Source of the DNA: Leucobacter sp. cx-328
GTDB lineage: Bacteria; Actinomycetota; Actinomycetes; Actinomycetales; Microbacteriaceae
Reading direction: 5' to 3'
Assembly (NCBI RefSeq): GCF_014530035.1
Contig: NZ_JACVMX010000001.1
Coordinates: 62,001-126,000, forward strand
Length of the DNA: 64,000 nt
Shown: positions 43,828 through 52,381 of the stretch, piece by piece
Numbering within the stretch: the stretch's first letter is position 1
Layout of the letters: each line of letters opens with the position of its first letter
Notes under the pieces: model-generated
The model's input: the letters and a program-made list of their open reading frames with translations, nothing else
The model's database searches: none
Told to the model about the DNA's origin: nothing
Program-made: the position numbers and the translations under genes

Positions 43828-44615
43828 TCGCTCACCTCTACTGCGTCGATGTTTGCGGCAAGGAAGTGTTCGAGCACCGCCAGGTCTGCCTTGGTCGTGA
43901 GCTTGTGTGCGCGCTGTTCGCCAAGCACGGTGCGCACGGCGCCACCATTACGCTGGACGACCTCCGCATCGTCGGTGGGGAGGGATGCGTTGCGCGGATC
44001 CGCCCCCTGCAATTGCGCGGTCTCATGCGCAGCAGAGAGCGTCTCAAAAGGGAAACCCTGGGGTGTTTGAACCGCGACCAGCGTGCTGCGATCGACGGTT
44101 TCGTGCACCACGCCATCGGCGTCAACGCGCTTGAGGGTGTCGACAACAGGGAGCGCAGGAACAACAGCCTCGCCAGTGCGTTGCACTTCGGCAATCACGC
44201 GATCGAAGAGTGTGACACTCGCGAACGGGCGTGCAGCATCGTGCACAAGAACCGTCTCAATGGTCTCTGGGAGGGCAGCAAGGCCAAACCGGACGGACTC
44301 GTGACGCTCACGGCCACCGGGCTGGACCGAAATCTGCCAGTTCGAGTTGGCAGGGAGAATCTTCTGGGCCATCTCGAGGGTCTGCGCCGCGTAGGCCTCA
44401 GGAACGACCACCACGAGGTGGCCAGCGTGGGGAAGCGACGTAATGACGCTCATGCCGAACTCGATGAGTGGCCGGCCATGCAGCTCAACGAATGCCTTCG
44501 GCACGTCCATGCCAAGACGCTCGCCGCGCCCGGCGCCGACGAGTACGGCCCCAAGTGTGGGCAATTCGTGCGGCGTAGCACCGCTCGCCGCCTGTTCATT
44601 GTTGAGAACGCTCAT
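43824..44615 (-). CDS. ispD: 2-C-methyl-D-erythritol 4-phosphate cytidylyltransferase
   Basis: This 263-residue nucleotidyltransferase activates MEP with CTP. The ATG at 44615 is chosen because the longer frame adds 31 non-conserved residues that overlap a promoter-like site; the protein then opens with about 17 extra residues before [21 protein letters not shown], where the usual AAG of the family reads VGAG. Also visible are [10 protein letters not shown] and [16 protein letters not shown] lies 7 bases before the start. It is coupled to ispF and lies downstream of carD, the usual actinobacterial order. Confidence 0.95.
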   Translation of the reverse strand: MSVLNNEQAASGATPHELPTLGAVLVGAGRGERLGMDVPKAFVELHGRPLIEFGMSVITSLPHAGHLVVVVPEAYAAQTLEMAQKILPANSNWQISVQPGGRERHESVRFGLAALPETIETVLVHDAARPFASVTLFDRVIAEVQRTGEAVVPALPVVDTLKRVDADGVVHETVDRSTLVAVQTPQGFPFETLSAAHETAQLQGADPRNASLPTDDAEVVQRNGGAVRTVLGEQRAHKLTTKADLAVLEHFLAANIDAVEVSE

Positions 44616-44622
44616 GGCCCCC

Positions 44623-44628
44623 AGGTTA
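44623..44628 (-). promoter_or_regulatory. -10-like element before ispD
   Basis: On the minus strand TAACCT ends 7 bases before the ATG, so an ispD-specific, near-leaderless start is possible in addition to readthrough from carD. Confidence 0.4.
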
Positions 44629-44737
44629 CCGGTGACGGCGACCTGGAGGCCATGAAATGTGTGCGTGTTAGACGCGTGCGCCAAAAGTGTTTGGCGTGTG
44701 GCTTGCACCTGTTATCGGGTGCGCCCCAAACCTAAAC

Positions 44738-45223
44738 TTAGGAAGCAAGAACCTCGTCGAGAAGCTCCGAAGCCTTATCTTCATCAGTCTTCTCAGCGAG
44801 CGCGAGCTCCGAAACGAGAATCTGACGTGCCTTAGCGAGCATTCGCTTCTCGCCAGCAGACAGCGACTTTACTTCCTGATCGCGGCGCCAGAGGTCGCGA
44901 ACAACCTCGGAAACCTTGATGACGTCACCCGAAGCAAGCTTCTCGGTGTTCGCCTTGAAACGACGCGACCAGTTGGTTGGCTCTTCAGTGAACGGGGTGC
45001 GAAGCACCTCGAATACCTGCTCAAGGCCGTCCTTGTCGATAACGTCACGAACGCCAACGAGGTCGCAGTTCTCTGCGGGAACCTCGATCGTCAGGTCGCC
45101 CTGGTCGACCTGCAGCTTCAGGAAGAGCTTTTCTTCGCCGCCGATCTTGCGCGTCCTTGCCTCAATGATCTTGGCTGCGCCGTGGTGGGGGTAGACAACC
45201 GTCTCTCCAACCTCAAATTGCAT
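44738..45223 (-). CDS. carD: CarD-like RNA polymerase-binding regulator
   Basis: This 161-residue factor binds the RNA polymerase beta lobe and stabilises open complexes, notably at rRNA promoters. The N-terminal interaction domain opens [17 protein letters not shown], and the helical DNA-binding half contains [19 protein letters not shown] with the conserved Trp that wedges at the -10 upstream edge, then [24 protein letters not shown] precedes the ATG. The upstream gap, shared with a lipoprotein gene, carries a 16-base palindrome. Confidence 0.96.
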   Translation of the reverse strand: MQFEVGETVVYPHHGAAKIIEARTRKIGGEEKLFLKLQVDQGDLTIEVPAENCDLVGVRDVIDKDGLEQVFEVLRTPFTEEPTNWSRRFKANTEKLASGDVIKVSEVVRDLWRRDQEVKSLSAGEKRMLAKARQILVSELALAEKTDEDKASELLDEVLAS

Positions 45224-45277
45224 TGAGTCACTCCTTCTTCAGTCCAACGACTAGAATACCACAGCCATGGCTATAGA

Positions 45278-45293
45278 CTTAGGTAAACCTAAG
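45278..45293. promoter_or_regulatory. Palindrome resembling part of a DtxR/IdeR iron box
   Basis: CTTAGGTAAACCTAAG has perfect 7-bp arms around AA. It resembles the left two thirds of the actinobacterial iron box TTAGGTTAGCCTAACCTAA but lacks the outer right half. It lies in the divergent carD/lipoprotein gap. Confidence 0.4.
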
Positions 45294-45385
45294 CTGCGCC
45301 TGATATGCGCATGTCGGTAAGATAAAATCAAACTGTCGCCCCGGAACTACAAGCGGGCGTGGAACCTACGGCTCGGAGGAACCCT

Positions 45386-45958
45386 TTGAAGATTCGGATT
45401 GCCGCATCGATCGCACTCGCAGCTGGCCTCGCACTCGGTGCAACCGGCTGCAGCCTCATGGCACCGGTGGCTACCGTTGATCCCTACGCTCCCAGCGACG
45501 GCATCACGGTGTCGGCTGACGGCGTTGACGTTCGCAACATGATCCTCGTTGCTGACGAGACCGGTGAGAACCAGAACATCGTCTTCGGCTCGGTGAACAA
45601 CACGGGTGCTCCCGCAACGCTCACGGTGAAGTTCGTTGTCGATGGCTCGGCTTCATCGACCGCTACCTTCGAGCTTGAAGAGGGCCAGCAGCTCTTCGGC
45701 AACCCCGAGGCCCCTGAAAGCGTTCAGCTGGTATCGATCGACGCTATCGCTGGTTCGACCGTGAAGGCGTACTTCTCGGTTAACGGCGGTGCTGAGGTCG
45801 AGCACAACGTGCCCGTTCTCGATGGCACGCTCAAGGAGTACCAGGCGTACGTTCTCCCCGCAACCGGCATTGCCGTAGACGAGGAAGACGCAGACGCTGC
45901 TGACAAGGGTGCTGCTGACAAGGCAGACGCAAAGGCAGAGACTCCCGCAGCGGAGTAA
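45386..45958 (+). CDS. LpqE-like surface lipoprotein
   Basis: This is a 190-residue lipoprotein. The TTG at 45386 is chosen because GGAGGA lies 5 bases upstream and a signal peptide (KIRIAASIALAAGLALGATGC, lipid Cys at residue 21) follows at once. The mature part is a beta-rich domain with IVFGSVNNTGAPATLTVKF and ends in an Asp/Ala/Lys-rich tail. The position divergent from carD-ispD-ispF equals that of mycobacterial lpqE, which supports the family assignment. Function is unknown. Confidence 0.65.
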   Translation: MKIRIAASIALAAGLALGATGCSLMAPVATVDPYAPSDGITVSADGVDVRNMILVADETGENQNIVFGSVNNTGAPATLTVKFVVDGSASSTATFELEEGQQLFGNPEAPESVQLVSIDAIAGSTVKAYFSVNGGAEVEHNVPVLDGTLKEYQAYVLPATGIAVDEEDADAADKGAADKADAKAETPAAE

Positions 45959-46001
45959 TCCTGTCGGGGTTAGCCCCGTTGCAGACACGGTCTGTATCTC
46001 C

Positions 46002-46035
46002 AAAAGCGCCTCGCTCGAAAGAGCGGGGCGCTTTT
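46002..46035 (+). terminator. Lipoprotein gene terminator
   Basis: AAAAGCGCCTCGCTC pairs with GAGCGGGGCGCTTTT across a GAAA loop, with one mismatch. Confidence 0.8.
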
Positions 46036-46272
46036 GCGTGCCTGGGCGCACGCCCGTTGCTGGGCTCGGACGCCCGTTGTCTGGCCTGACCTAGCCGATC
46101 GCATGCGGGCGCCGTGAAGAATGGGTGCGCGCGCCGCGCGCTCTGTGTAAATTCAAGCCCAGGCGACTCGGCCCATAGTTGGTTCAGAGCGGCTTCCTCG
46201 AACGTGAGGTGCGCTGGCGCTGGCGTGAAGCGTTATGGAGACCCCGAGAAGCGGCTTGAGCGTGTCACGTAG

Positions 46273-46371
46273 GGTTAACCCCTCGAAACAGGGGGTTTCT
46301 CACAAAAACATGCGTTTCTGGCGTATGAAAGTGCCAGCTGTGCGAGAAAGGCCCAGTTTCGTGGGGTTGAG
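46273..46371. repeat. Intergenic palindromic repeat, copy C
   Basis: Outer arms AACCCCTCGAAAC and GTTTCGTGGGGTT and inner arms GTTTCTC and GAGAAAG are arranged as in copies A, B and D, with a central loop of about 40 bases. Orientation is opposite to copies A and B. It lies between convergent gene ends. Confidence 0.75.
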
Positions 46372-46444
46372 ACAAAACCGGGGCTGGTCGCAGGGGCTGC
46401 GTCAAGACCGCCGCACCCTCGGGCCTAGCCCCGAGAACACCCAA

Positions 46445-47143
46445 TCACCCGAAGCGGTAGCCGACGCCGCGCACGGTCGAGATGAGCTTGGGTGAGCCCG
46501 GCTCTTCCTCCACCTTCGCGCGCACACGCTTGATGTGTACGTCGAGCGTCTTCGTATCGCCGAAATAGTTACTGCCCCACACGCGGTCGATGAGCTGACC
46601 GCGCGTGAGCACGCGTCCAGCGTGCCGCATGAGCATTTCTAGGAGTTCGAACTCGCGCAGGGGCATGGTGACCTCTGCTCCGCGCACCGATACCGCGTGC
46701 CGGTCGATGTCGAGCCTGATACCGTGTTCCTCAAGGATCGCGTCGCCCGCGGGCTCGGGTTCTGCAACGGGAGTGGGGGCGGATCCGCGCCTCACTGCCG
46801 CCCGCACACGGGCGAGCAACTCACGGCTCGAGTAGGGCTTTGTAACGTAGTCGTCTGCGCCGAGTTCAAGGCCGACAACGATGTCGATTTCGCTGTCCTT
46901 CGCGGTGAGCATGATGATTGGGACTTGCGAAGTCTGGCGAATCTCCCGGCACACCTCGGTTCCCGGGAGCGAGGGGAGCATGAGATCGAGGAGCACGAGA
47001 TCTGCGGGCTCGGCCGTGAATGCGCGCACCGCCTCTGCGCCATCGTCGACGACGGTGACGCGGTATCCCTCGCGCTCGAGAAGGAATGCGAGCGGAGTCG
47101 AGATCGATGGTTCGTCTTCAACCAAGAGAATGTGTGCGTTCAC
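46445..47143 (-). CDS. regX3: Response regulator RegX3-like (OmpR/PhoB family)
   Basis: This is a 232-residue regulator. The receiver domain shows LLVEDEPSIST and the phospho-acceptor Asp in LVLLDLMLPSLPG; the C-terminal winged helix ends with RVWGSNYFGDTKTLDVHIKRV. It starts at GTG, overlaps the kinase stop by four bases and has GGGAG upstream. With a SenX3-like kinase and divergent phoU it forms the phosphate-starvation module; regX3 is named from motif and synteny. Confidence 0.92.
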   Translation of the reverse strand: MNAHILLVEDEPSISTPLAFLLEREGYRVTVVDDGAEAVRAFTAEPADLVLLDLMLPSLPGTEVCREIRQTSQVPIIMLTAKDSEIDIVVGLELGADDYVTKPYSSRELLARVRAAVRRGSAPTPVAEPEPAGDAILEEHGIRLDIDRHAVSVRGAEVTMPLREFELLEMLMRHAGRVLTRGQLIDRVWGSNYFGDTKTLDVHIKRVRAKVEEEPGSPKLISTVRGVGYRFG

Positions 47144-48345
47144 GCTGATTCTCCCTTCACAATTCGTTTGGCAAGTTTGAGGCGCTTGGCCTGCTTTTCT
47201 TTCGCTCGGCCCTTGTGGACCGGGAAAGTGAGAGTAAACGTTGAGCCAACGCCCGGCTGCGACCAGACCGAGACGTCGCCGCCGTGGGCGCGCATGCTGT
47301 GGCGTGCGATGCTGAGACCGAGGCCGGTGCCGCCGTCTTCGCCGCGGCGGGTGCGCGAACCGTCGACTCGGTAGAAGCGCTCGAAGATGCGGGTCTGATG
47401 CTCGCTTGAGATGCCCTGGCCCTGGTCGGTGACTGAGACCTGGAAGCCGTCGCGATCGACGTACATTCCCACACCGACGTGACCTCCTTCGGGGGAGTAG
47501 CGGACGGCGTTAGACAGCAGATTTGAGATCGCAGAGGCGAGCGCAGTTGGACGGCCAAGGATGACTGGGTCTTCGGCTGCCTTGGCGGATCCGCGCGTGA
47601 CATCCGTCATCGTAATCTCAACGTTGTTCTGCACCGCGTACTCGCGTATCGCGTCAACCTGTTGTTCGACGAGGGCGACGAGATGGACCTCTTCGCGATC
47701 TTCCGGACGGAGGGTCGACTGCGCTTCAGAGAGCTGGATGATGTCGCGCGAGAGCTCACCGAGTCGGCGTGACTCCTTGATGAGGCTCTGGGAGAAGTTC
47801 TTGACAATTTCTGGCTCGTCTGCGGCCTCGTGAACGGCCTCCGAAAGCAGGCTGATAGCCGCGATCGGGGTTTTCAGCTCGTGCGAGACGTTCGCAATGA
47901 AGTCGCGACGCATCGCGTTGACTCGCTGCTGTTCGCCAAGATCCTCCGCGAGGACTACCAAGAACCTGGTTTCTACCCGCACCACCGAAATGCGCACGGT
48001 GTCGTGCGGATCGTTCGGATCTGGCTCTTTCGTGTAGGGAGCGCCTGTTGTGAGTACGCTCCGCGCCTGGGTGAGGAAGTACTGACTCTGCAGCTGGTTC
48101 GCGTTCACGAACCGTTCAACTCGCGCAATCGAGTTTGCGTAGACGGGTGTCAGTGACGCATCGAGAATGACCGCGAAAGTGTCGATTGCATCGAGAATAG
48201 ACGTCGCAATCACTGGCAACTCGGGGCGCATGGCTTCAGCTCGTTTGCGTCCGGTCGCGCGAGCGATCGTAATCGCGGCGACGAGTGCTGCTCCGGCGAT
48301 AACGCCAAGCGCTACCGAGAGAAGTACAAGCGCGGTTGGTGTCAT
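47140..48345 (-). CDS. senX3: Sensor histidine kinase SenX3-like
   Basis: This is a 401-residue kinase with one N-terminal membrane helix (ALVLLSVALGVIAGAALVAAI), a PAS-like linker, the phospho-acceptor His in DFIANVSHELKTPIAAISLL and a HATPase domain with GGTGLGLSIARH. One helix and no large outer loop fit SenX3, which reads phosphate state through the Pst-PhoU complex. A TACGAT hexamer lies 7 bases before the ATG, so the transcript is nearly leaderless. It is transcribed away from phoU across a gap with a Pho-box-like repeat. Confidence 0.92.
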   Translation of the reverse strand: MTPTALVLLSVALGVIAGAALVAAITIARATGRKRAEAMRPELPVIATSILDAIDTFAVILDASLTPVYANSIARVERFVNANQLQSQYFLTQARSVLTTGAPYTKEPDPNDPHDTVRISVVRVETRFLVVLAEDLGEQQRVNAMRRDFIANVSHELKTPIAAISLLSEAVHEAADEPEIVKNFSQSLIKESRRLGELSRDIIQLSEAQSTLRPEDREEVHLVALVEQQVDAIREYAVQNNVEITMTDVTRGSAKAAEDPVILGRPTALASAISNLLSNAVRYSPEGGHVGVGMYVDRDGFQVSVTDQGQGISSEHQTRIFERFYRVDGSRTRRGEDGGTGLGLSIARHSMRAHGGDVSVWSQPGVGSTFTLTFPVHKGRAKEKQAKRLKLAKRIVKGESA

Positions 48346-48352
48346 AGTTCTT

Positions 48353-48358
48353 ATCGTA
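48353..48358 (-). promoter_or_regulatory. -10 element of senX3
   Basis: On the minus strand TACGAT ends 7 bases before the ATG; no ribosome site is present. Confidence 0.45.
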
Positions 48359-48396
48359 GGGCGAGCGCCGTGTGATCACTGGGAGAAATCTTTGCT

Positions 48397-48418
48397 GTTC
48401 AGTCGTTGTTCACTTTGC
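48397..48418 (+). promoter_or_regulatory. Pho-box-like direct repeat
   Basis: Two 11-base units, GTTCAGTCGTT and GTTCACTTTGC, lie head to tail, matching the 11-base GTTCA-type direct repeats bound by actinobacterial PhoP/RegX3 regulators. It lies in the divergent senX3/phoU gap. Confidence 0.55.
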
Positions 48419-48529
48419 GGATAGGTGGGGTTTACCGGAGCCATTCACAGTAGATTGAGGAAACGGGCGTACGTGCCCGAACCGGATCGCGTGCGAAAAC
48501 GCACCAGCACCTACCAAGAAGGGGTACCG

Positions 48530-49171
48530 ATGCGCGAGGTATTTCAGCAGTCGCTTCAGGAAGTTCAGGAGCGCCTCGTCGGCATCGCCGAACTCGTTGA
48601 GCAGTCGATCACGCAGGCGACCGCGGCGTTCGGGAAGTCCGACGTAGCGCTCGCAGAAAACGTCCTTGATGAGGCAGAGCAGATTGGCGAGCTGGTGCTC
48701 GCGCTTGATGAGCTCGCGATCGACATTCTCGCGCGTCAGCAGCCCGTCGCATCAGACCTTCGCCTCGTTGTGGGCGCTTTGCGCATGGGAGCTTCATTGC
48801 AGCGCATGGGTGACCTCGCCGAGCACATTGCGCAGCTCTCGCGTTACCGCTACCCGGAGAGTGCCATTCCCAAGGGTCTGAGCAAGACGTTCGCGCGCAT
48901 GGGTGAACTTGACGTTGAGATGGCGCAGCTTGTTGTGAAGCTCCTCTCGACGCAGGACCCCGAGGTGATTGAGGCGATCCGCGATCTCGATGACGATCTC
49001 GACGAACTGCACGCAAAGGTCTTCGAAAAGGTCCTGAGCGACAAGCTCGCAAACAACCCGATGGGTGTTGTCGATGCAACCCTCGCAAGCCGCTACCACG
49101 AGCGATTTGGCGACTACGCGGTGAGCGTCGCGAAGCAGATGCGTTACTTCCTCGTTGGCGAGCTGGCCTAA
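48530..49171 (+). CDS. phoU: Phosphate transport system regulatory protein PhoU
   Basis: This 213-residue protein is built of two three-helix bundles that bind metal and restrain the phosphate kinase. The ATG at 48530 follows AAGAAGGGG; the frame extends 35 codons upstream into Arg-rich, non-conserved sequence. Typical segments are LALDELAIDILARQQPVASDLRLVVGALRM and, in the second bundle, DATLASRYHERFGDYAVSVAK. Divergent placement from senX3-regX3 matches other actinobacteria. Confidence 0.94.
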   Translation: MREVFQQSLQEVQERLVGIAELVEQSITQATAAFGKSDVALAENVLDEAEQIGELVLALDELAIDILARQQPVASDLRLVVGALRMGASLQRMGDLAEHIAQLSRYRYPESAIPKGLSKTFARMGELDVEMAQLVVKLLSTQDPEVIEAIRDLDDDLDELHAKVFEKVLSDKLANNPMGVVDATLASRYHERFGDYAVSVAKQMRYFLVGELA

Positions 49172-49232
49172 TCTCCGCTTGATCTGGCCTGACCTGGGGA
49201 ACAACTGAACGCCGGCGCTTGCGCCGTGCGGG

Positions 49233-49238
49233 TAAGCT
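49233..49238 (+). promoter_or_regulatory. -10 element of leaderless cysS
   Basis: TAAGCT is followed by AGTGAC and the GTG at 49245. Confidence 0.55.
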
Positions 49239-49244
49239 AGTGAC

Positions 49245-50705
49245 GTGAAACAACGCATCTACGACTCGCGCGCGCAAGACGTCGTCGACTTTATCCCCCT
49301 TGAAGCGGGCAAAGTTGGCATGTACGTCTGTGGTCCGACCGTGCAGTCGGCGCCGCACATCGGGCACCTCCGTAGTGCGCTCGTGTACGACCAGATTCGT
49401 CGATGGCTCGCTGCGACTGGCCACGATGTGCGTTTGATCCGCAATGTCACTGACATCGATGACAAGATTCTCGACAATGCGCGGATCGCGCAGGCCGACG
49501 GATCTACCGAAACTTGGTGGGCGCTTGCCTACCGCGTTGAGCGTGAGTTCACGGCAGCATATGACGCCCTTGGCGTACTCGCACCGACCTACGAGCCGCG
49601 TGCGACCGCGAACATTAGCGAGATGATCGACCTGATCGCGCTGCTCATCGAGCGCGGTCACGCGTACCAGGCGAACGATGGCACGGCGAACGTGTACTTC
49701 GACACCGCGAGCTGGTCTGAGTATGGCGCACTCACGCGTCAGAAGGTCGACCAGATGGAAGACGCGGCAGACTCTGAGCCCATGGGCAAGCGAGCTCCGC
49801 AAGACTTTGCGCTCTGGAAGTCGCACAAAGCGGCAGAACCCGAGAGCGCTTCGTGGGATTCGCCGTGGGGCCGTGGTCGTCCAGGCTGGCACATTGAGTG
49901 CTCGGCGATGGCTACGCGCTACCTGGGCGAGCACTTTGATATTCACGGCGGCGGCCTCGACCTTCGCTTCCCGCATCACGAGAACGAGCTGGCACAGTCT
50001 TCTGCTGCCGGTCACGGCTTTGCGAATCACTGGATTCACAACGGCCTCGTGAACACTGGCGGCCAGAAGATGTCGAAGTCGCTTGGCAACTCGCTGTTTG
50101 CGGCCGACTTGCTGAGCTCCGCGCGACCGATTGTGTTGCGCTACTTCCTGGGATCCGCGCACTACCGATCGGTACTCGAATACTCGACTGACTCTCTCAC
50201 CGAGGCAGCAGCGGCGTTTGGCCGCATCGAATCGTTTATTGATCGCGCGAGTGAAAAGCTCGCTGAATCGGGCACTGGAGTGCCCGTATTCGGCGGCGGC
50301 GCAACGGTCGCTGAACTGCCTGAGGCGTTTGCCAAGGCGATGTTTGATGACTTCGCACTGCCGCAGGCGCTTGCTGCGATCCACGACGCCGTGCGCGCGG
50401 GTAATTCCGCGATTGACGCTGGCGATGCCGTCACGACGGCTGCTCGCGCCACTGAGGTGGCTGCGATGCTTGACGTGCTCGGACTTGATCCGCGCGCGAA
50501 CGAGTGGGGTGACGGTGCCGCAGGTGAATCGAGCGATGCCGCTTCGGCCGCTCTTGATGAATTGATCACGGCGCTCATTGAGGAGCGTCGCGATGCCCGT
50601 GCCAACAAGGACTTCGCCACAAGCGATGCGATTCGCGACCGACTCGCGTCTGCCGGAATCGCCCTTGAAGACAGCCCGACCGGAACCCGCTGGAGCCTGA
50701 CATGA
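49245..50705 (+). CDS. cysS: Cysteine-tRNA ligase
   Basis: This 486-residue class-I synthetase charges tRNA-Cys. The HIGH motif is seen in [19 protein letters not shown], the zinc-site Cys in [10 protein letters not shown], and the second signature is KMSKSLGNS near residue 276. GTG start with a leaderless-type -10 upstream. Its stop overlaps the next ATG by four bases, so it is coupled to the rRNA methyltransferase gene rlmB, a common pairing in actinobacteria. MshC, its paralog for mycothiol, has a different setting. Confidence 0.96.
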   Translation: MKQRIYDSRAQDVVDFIPLEAGKVGMYVCGPTVQSAPHIGHLRSALVYDQIRRWLAATGHDVRLIRNVTDIDDKILDNARIAQADGSTETWWALAYRVEREFTAAYDALGVLAPTYEPRATANISEMIDLIALLIERGHAYQANDGTANVYFDTASWSEYGALTRQKVDQMEDAADSEPMGKRAPQDFALWKSHKAAEPESASWDSPWGRGRPGWHIECSAMATRYLGEHFDIHGGGLDLRFPHHENELAQSSAAGHGFANHWIHNGLVNTGGQKMSKSLGNSLFAADLLSSARPIVLRYFLGSAHYRSVLEYSTDSLTEAAAAFGRIESFIDRASEKLAESGTGVPVFGGGATVAELPEAFAKAMFDDFALPQALAAIHDAVRAGNSAIDAGDAVTTAARATEVAAMLDVLGLDPRANEWGDGAAGESSDAASAALDELITALIEERRDARANKDFATSDAIRDRLASAGIALEDSPTGTRWSLT

Positions 50706-51694
50706 GTAATAAAAGTAGCCGTACTGGAGCAGTCCGTAAGAAGGGACTGGGCAAGGGCGTAGGCTCTGGCGGCCAGGGTCGCCAGGCGCTTGAGGGCCGT
50801 GGCCCCACGCCCAAGGCAGTGGACCGCGAGTACCACCCCGCACACAAGGAAAAGATGGCGCGTGAGCGTTACGAGGCTGCCAAGGCACGTCGTGCCGGCG
50901 GCCGCAACACCGCTCCCGTGAAGCGCAAGTCTGGCGACGAGAGCGAGCTCGTGACCGGCCGTAACGCTGTGCTCGAGGCGCTGCGTACGAAGATCCCCGC
51001 GACGACGCTGTACATTGCTGCGCGCATCGAGATGGACGATCGCACCCGCGAGATCCTTCGCCTTGCGACGAACCGCAACGTTCCCGTGCTTGAGATCATG
51101 CGTCCTGAGATGGACCGCATGGTCGAGCGCGACACCGTGCACCAGGGCATCGTGCTCAAGGTGCCGCCGATGGAGTACGAACACCCGCTCGACGTGCTGC
51201 AGAGCGTCATCGCGAAGAACGAGACTCCGCTGCTCGTTGCGCTTGACGGCGTGACCGACCCGCGTAACCTCGGTGCGATCATTCGTTCGGTTGCTGCGTT
51301 CGGTGGCCAGGGCGTCATCGTGCCCTCGCGTCGTTCGGCAAGCCTGAACTCGGCAGCATGGAAGACCTCGGCAGGCGCTGCCGCTCGTATTCCCGTTGCA
51401 CGTGCAGCAAACCTGACCCAGACCATCAAGGAATTCAAGAAGCAGGGCGTCTTCGTGATCGGCCTTGACGGTGGCGGCGACGTTATGATTCCGAACCTCG
51501 AGCTGGCTGACCGCCCGCTGCTCGTTGTCGTTGGCAGCGAGGGCAAGGGCCTGTCGCGTCTCGTCACCGAGACCTGCGATGCAGTTGTATCGATCCCCAT
51601 CTCGTCGGCAACCGAGTCGCTCAACGCAGGTATCGCCGCCAGCGTTGCGCTCTACGAGATCTCGAAGCTGCGCGCGGAGCGTTCGGCAGAGTAA
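50702..51694 (+). CDS. rlmB: 23S rRNA (guanosine-2'-O-)-methyltransferase RlmB
   Basis: This is a 330-residue SpoU/TrmD-fold enzyme that methylates a 23S rRNA guanosine. An N-terminal basic, Gly-rich stretch of about 80 residues ([20 protein letters not shown]) precedes the L30e-like substrate domain ([21 protein letters not shown]). SpoU motifs follow: [28 protein letters not shown] and [16 protein letters not shown], which carries the knot. It overlaps cysS by four bases. The stop abuts the convergent Rv3235-like gene. Confidence 0.94.
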   Translation: MSNKSSRTGAVRKKGLGKGVGSGGQGRQALEGRGPTPKAVDREYHPAHKEKMARERYEAAKARRAGGRNTAPVKRKSGDESELVTGRNAVLEALRTKIPATTLYIAARIEMDDRTREILRLATNRNVPVLEIMRPEMDRMVERDTVHQGIVLKVPPMEYEHPLDVLQSVIAKNETPLLVALDGVTDPRNLGAIIRSVAAFGGQGVIVPSRRSASLNSAAWKTSAGAAARIPVARAANLTQTIKEFKKQGVFVIGLDGGGDVMIPNLELADRPLLVVVGSEGKGLSRLVTETCDAVVSIPISSATESLNAGIAASVALYEISKLRAERSAE

Positions 51695-52174
51695 CTACAA
51701 AACAGTGACTGCGGTCACGCGCCACCGACCTTTGTCGTGTTCAGCGCGGATCGCAACAGCTATGGCAGAGGCCGCGGTGTTGAGAATCACCGCGGCCTCT
51801 AGCGTTCCCTGGACCGGTGACGTGAGGTGCACGCCCTGTACCGTCGGCACCACACGCTTGGCACCCGAACTCGCAAACCTCGTTTCTGCTCGAACCGCTC
51901 GCAATTGTGAGAGGTTCTGCGCAACGTCGTAAGTGACAAGTTTTCCCAGTTGGGCGACGAGACGCACGCCGGTGATGACCTCAAACACCATGATGGCGAT
52001 CCGCGCAATGAGTGCGGCGCTCGGTAATTCTGGTGCGCTCCCGACGATCGCGATCGGTGCGACCGGATCTGGTCGCCACGCGCGAGCGGGCGCGGATCGC
52101 CCCGCCCGCACCGTCTGCGTCTCGACGCGTGTGTGCGGCGGTGAAGGGGCAAGCAGTGATTGCGCAGCGGGCAT
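51695..52174 (-). CDS. Rv3235 family protein
   Basis: This is a 159-residue protein. The ATG at 52174 has AGGAG upstream; the longer frame adds 39 Arg-rich residues. After a Pro-rich head, the conserved part reads IARIAIMVFEVITGVRLVAQLGKLVTYDVAQNLSQLRA and then HLTSPVQGTLEAAVILNTAASAIAVAIRAEH, matching the actinobacterial Rv3235 family, whose function is unknown. Its last base abuts the rlmB stop, with no space for a separate terminator. Confidence 0.7.
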   Translation of the reverse strand: MPAAQSLLAPSPPHTRVETQTVRAGRSAPARAWRPDPVAPIAIVGSAPELPSAALIARIAIMVFEVITGVRLVAQLGKLVTYDVAQNLSQLRAVRAETRFASSGAKRVVPTVQGVHLTSPVQGTLEAAVILNTAASAIAVAIRAEHDKGRWRVTAVTVL

Positions 52175-52369
52175 AAGAGGCTCCTTTGGAAGTGTGCGAT
52201 CGCCGTGCCAGATCCCCGGTTTTTTCTGGTGTGAGCGTTCGCGGCGTGAATGGAGCACCAACGATAAAGGCAGGCGATTAGGGGTCGTCAACGGAACCTT
52301 TGCCTTGTGAAATTTCTCCTAGGTGCCGTCTTCTTTCGCTATCTAGCCGCGAGGGCTTGCACACTTGGT

Positions 52370-52375
52370 TAGGCT
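52370..52375 (+). promoter_or_regulatory. -10 element of the leaderless PdtaS-like kinase gene
   Basis: TAGGCT is followed by TATGGC and the ATG at 52382. Confidence 0.55.
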
Positions 52376-52381
52376 TATGGC

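Larger units (their letters stand above)
45959..46444. other. Intergenic region between convergent lipoprotein and regX3 genes
   Basis: It holds a terminator near the lipoprotein gene and repeat copy C. The rest (46040-46270) is GC-rich with no supported reading frame, ribosome site or RNA gene. Confidence 0.6.

Noticed and set aside
48609-50888. 759-codon open frame antisense to phoU and cysS
   Set aside because: It spans three well-supported sense genes, is Arg-rich and has no motif; explained by GC codon bias.
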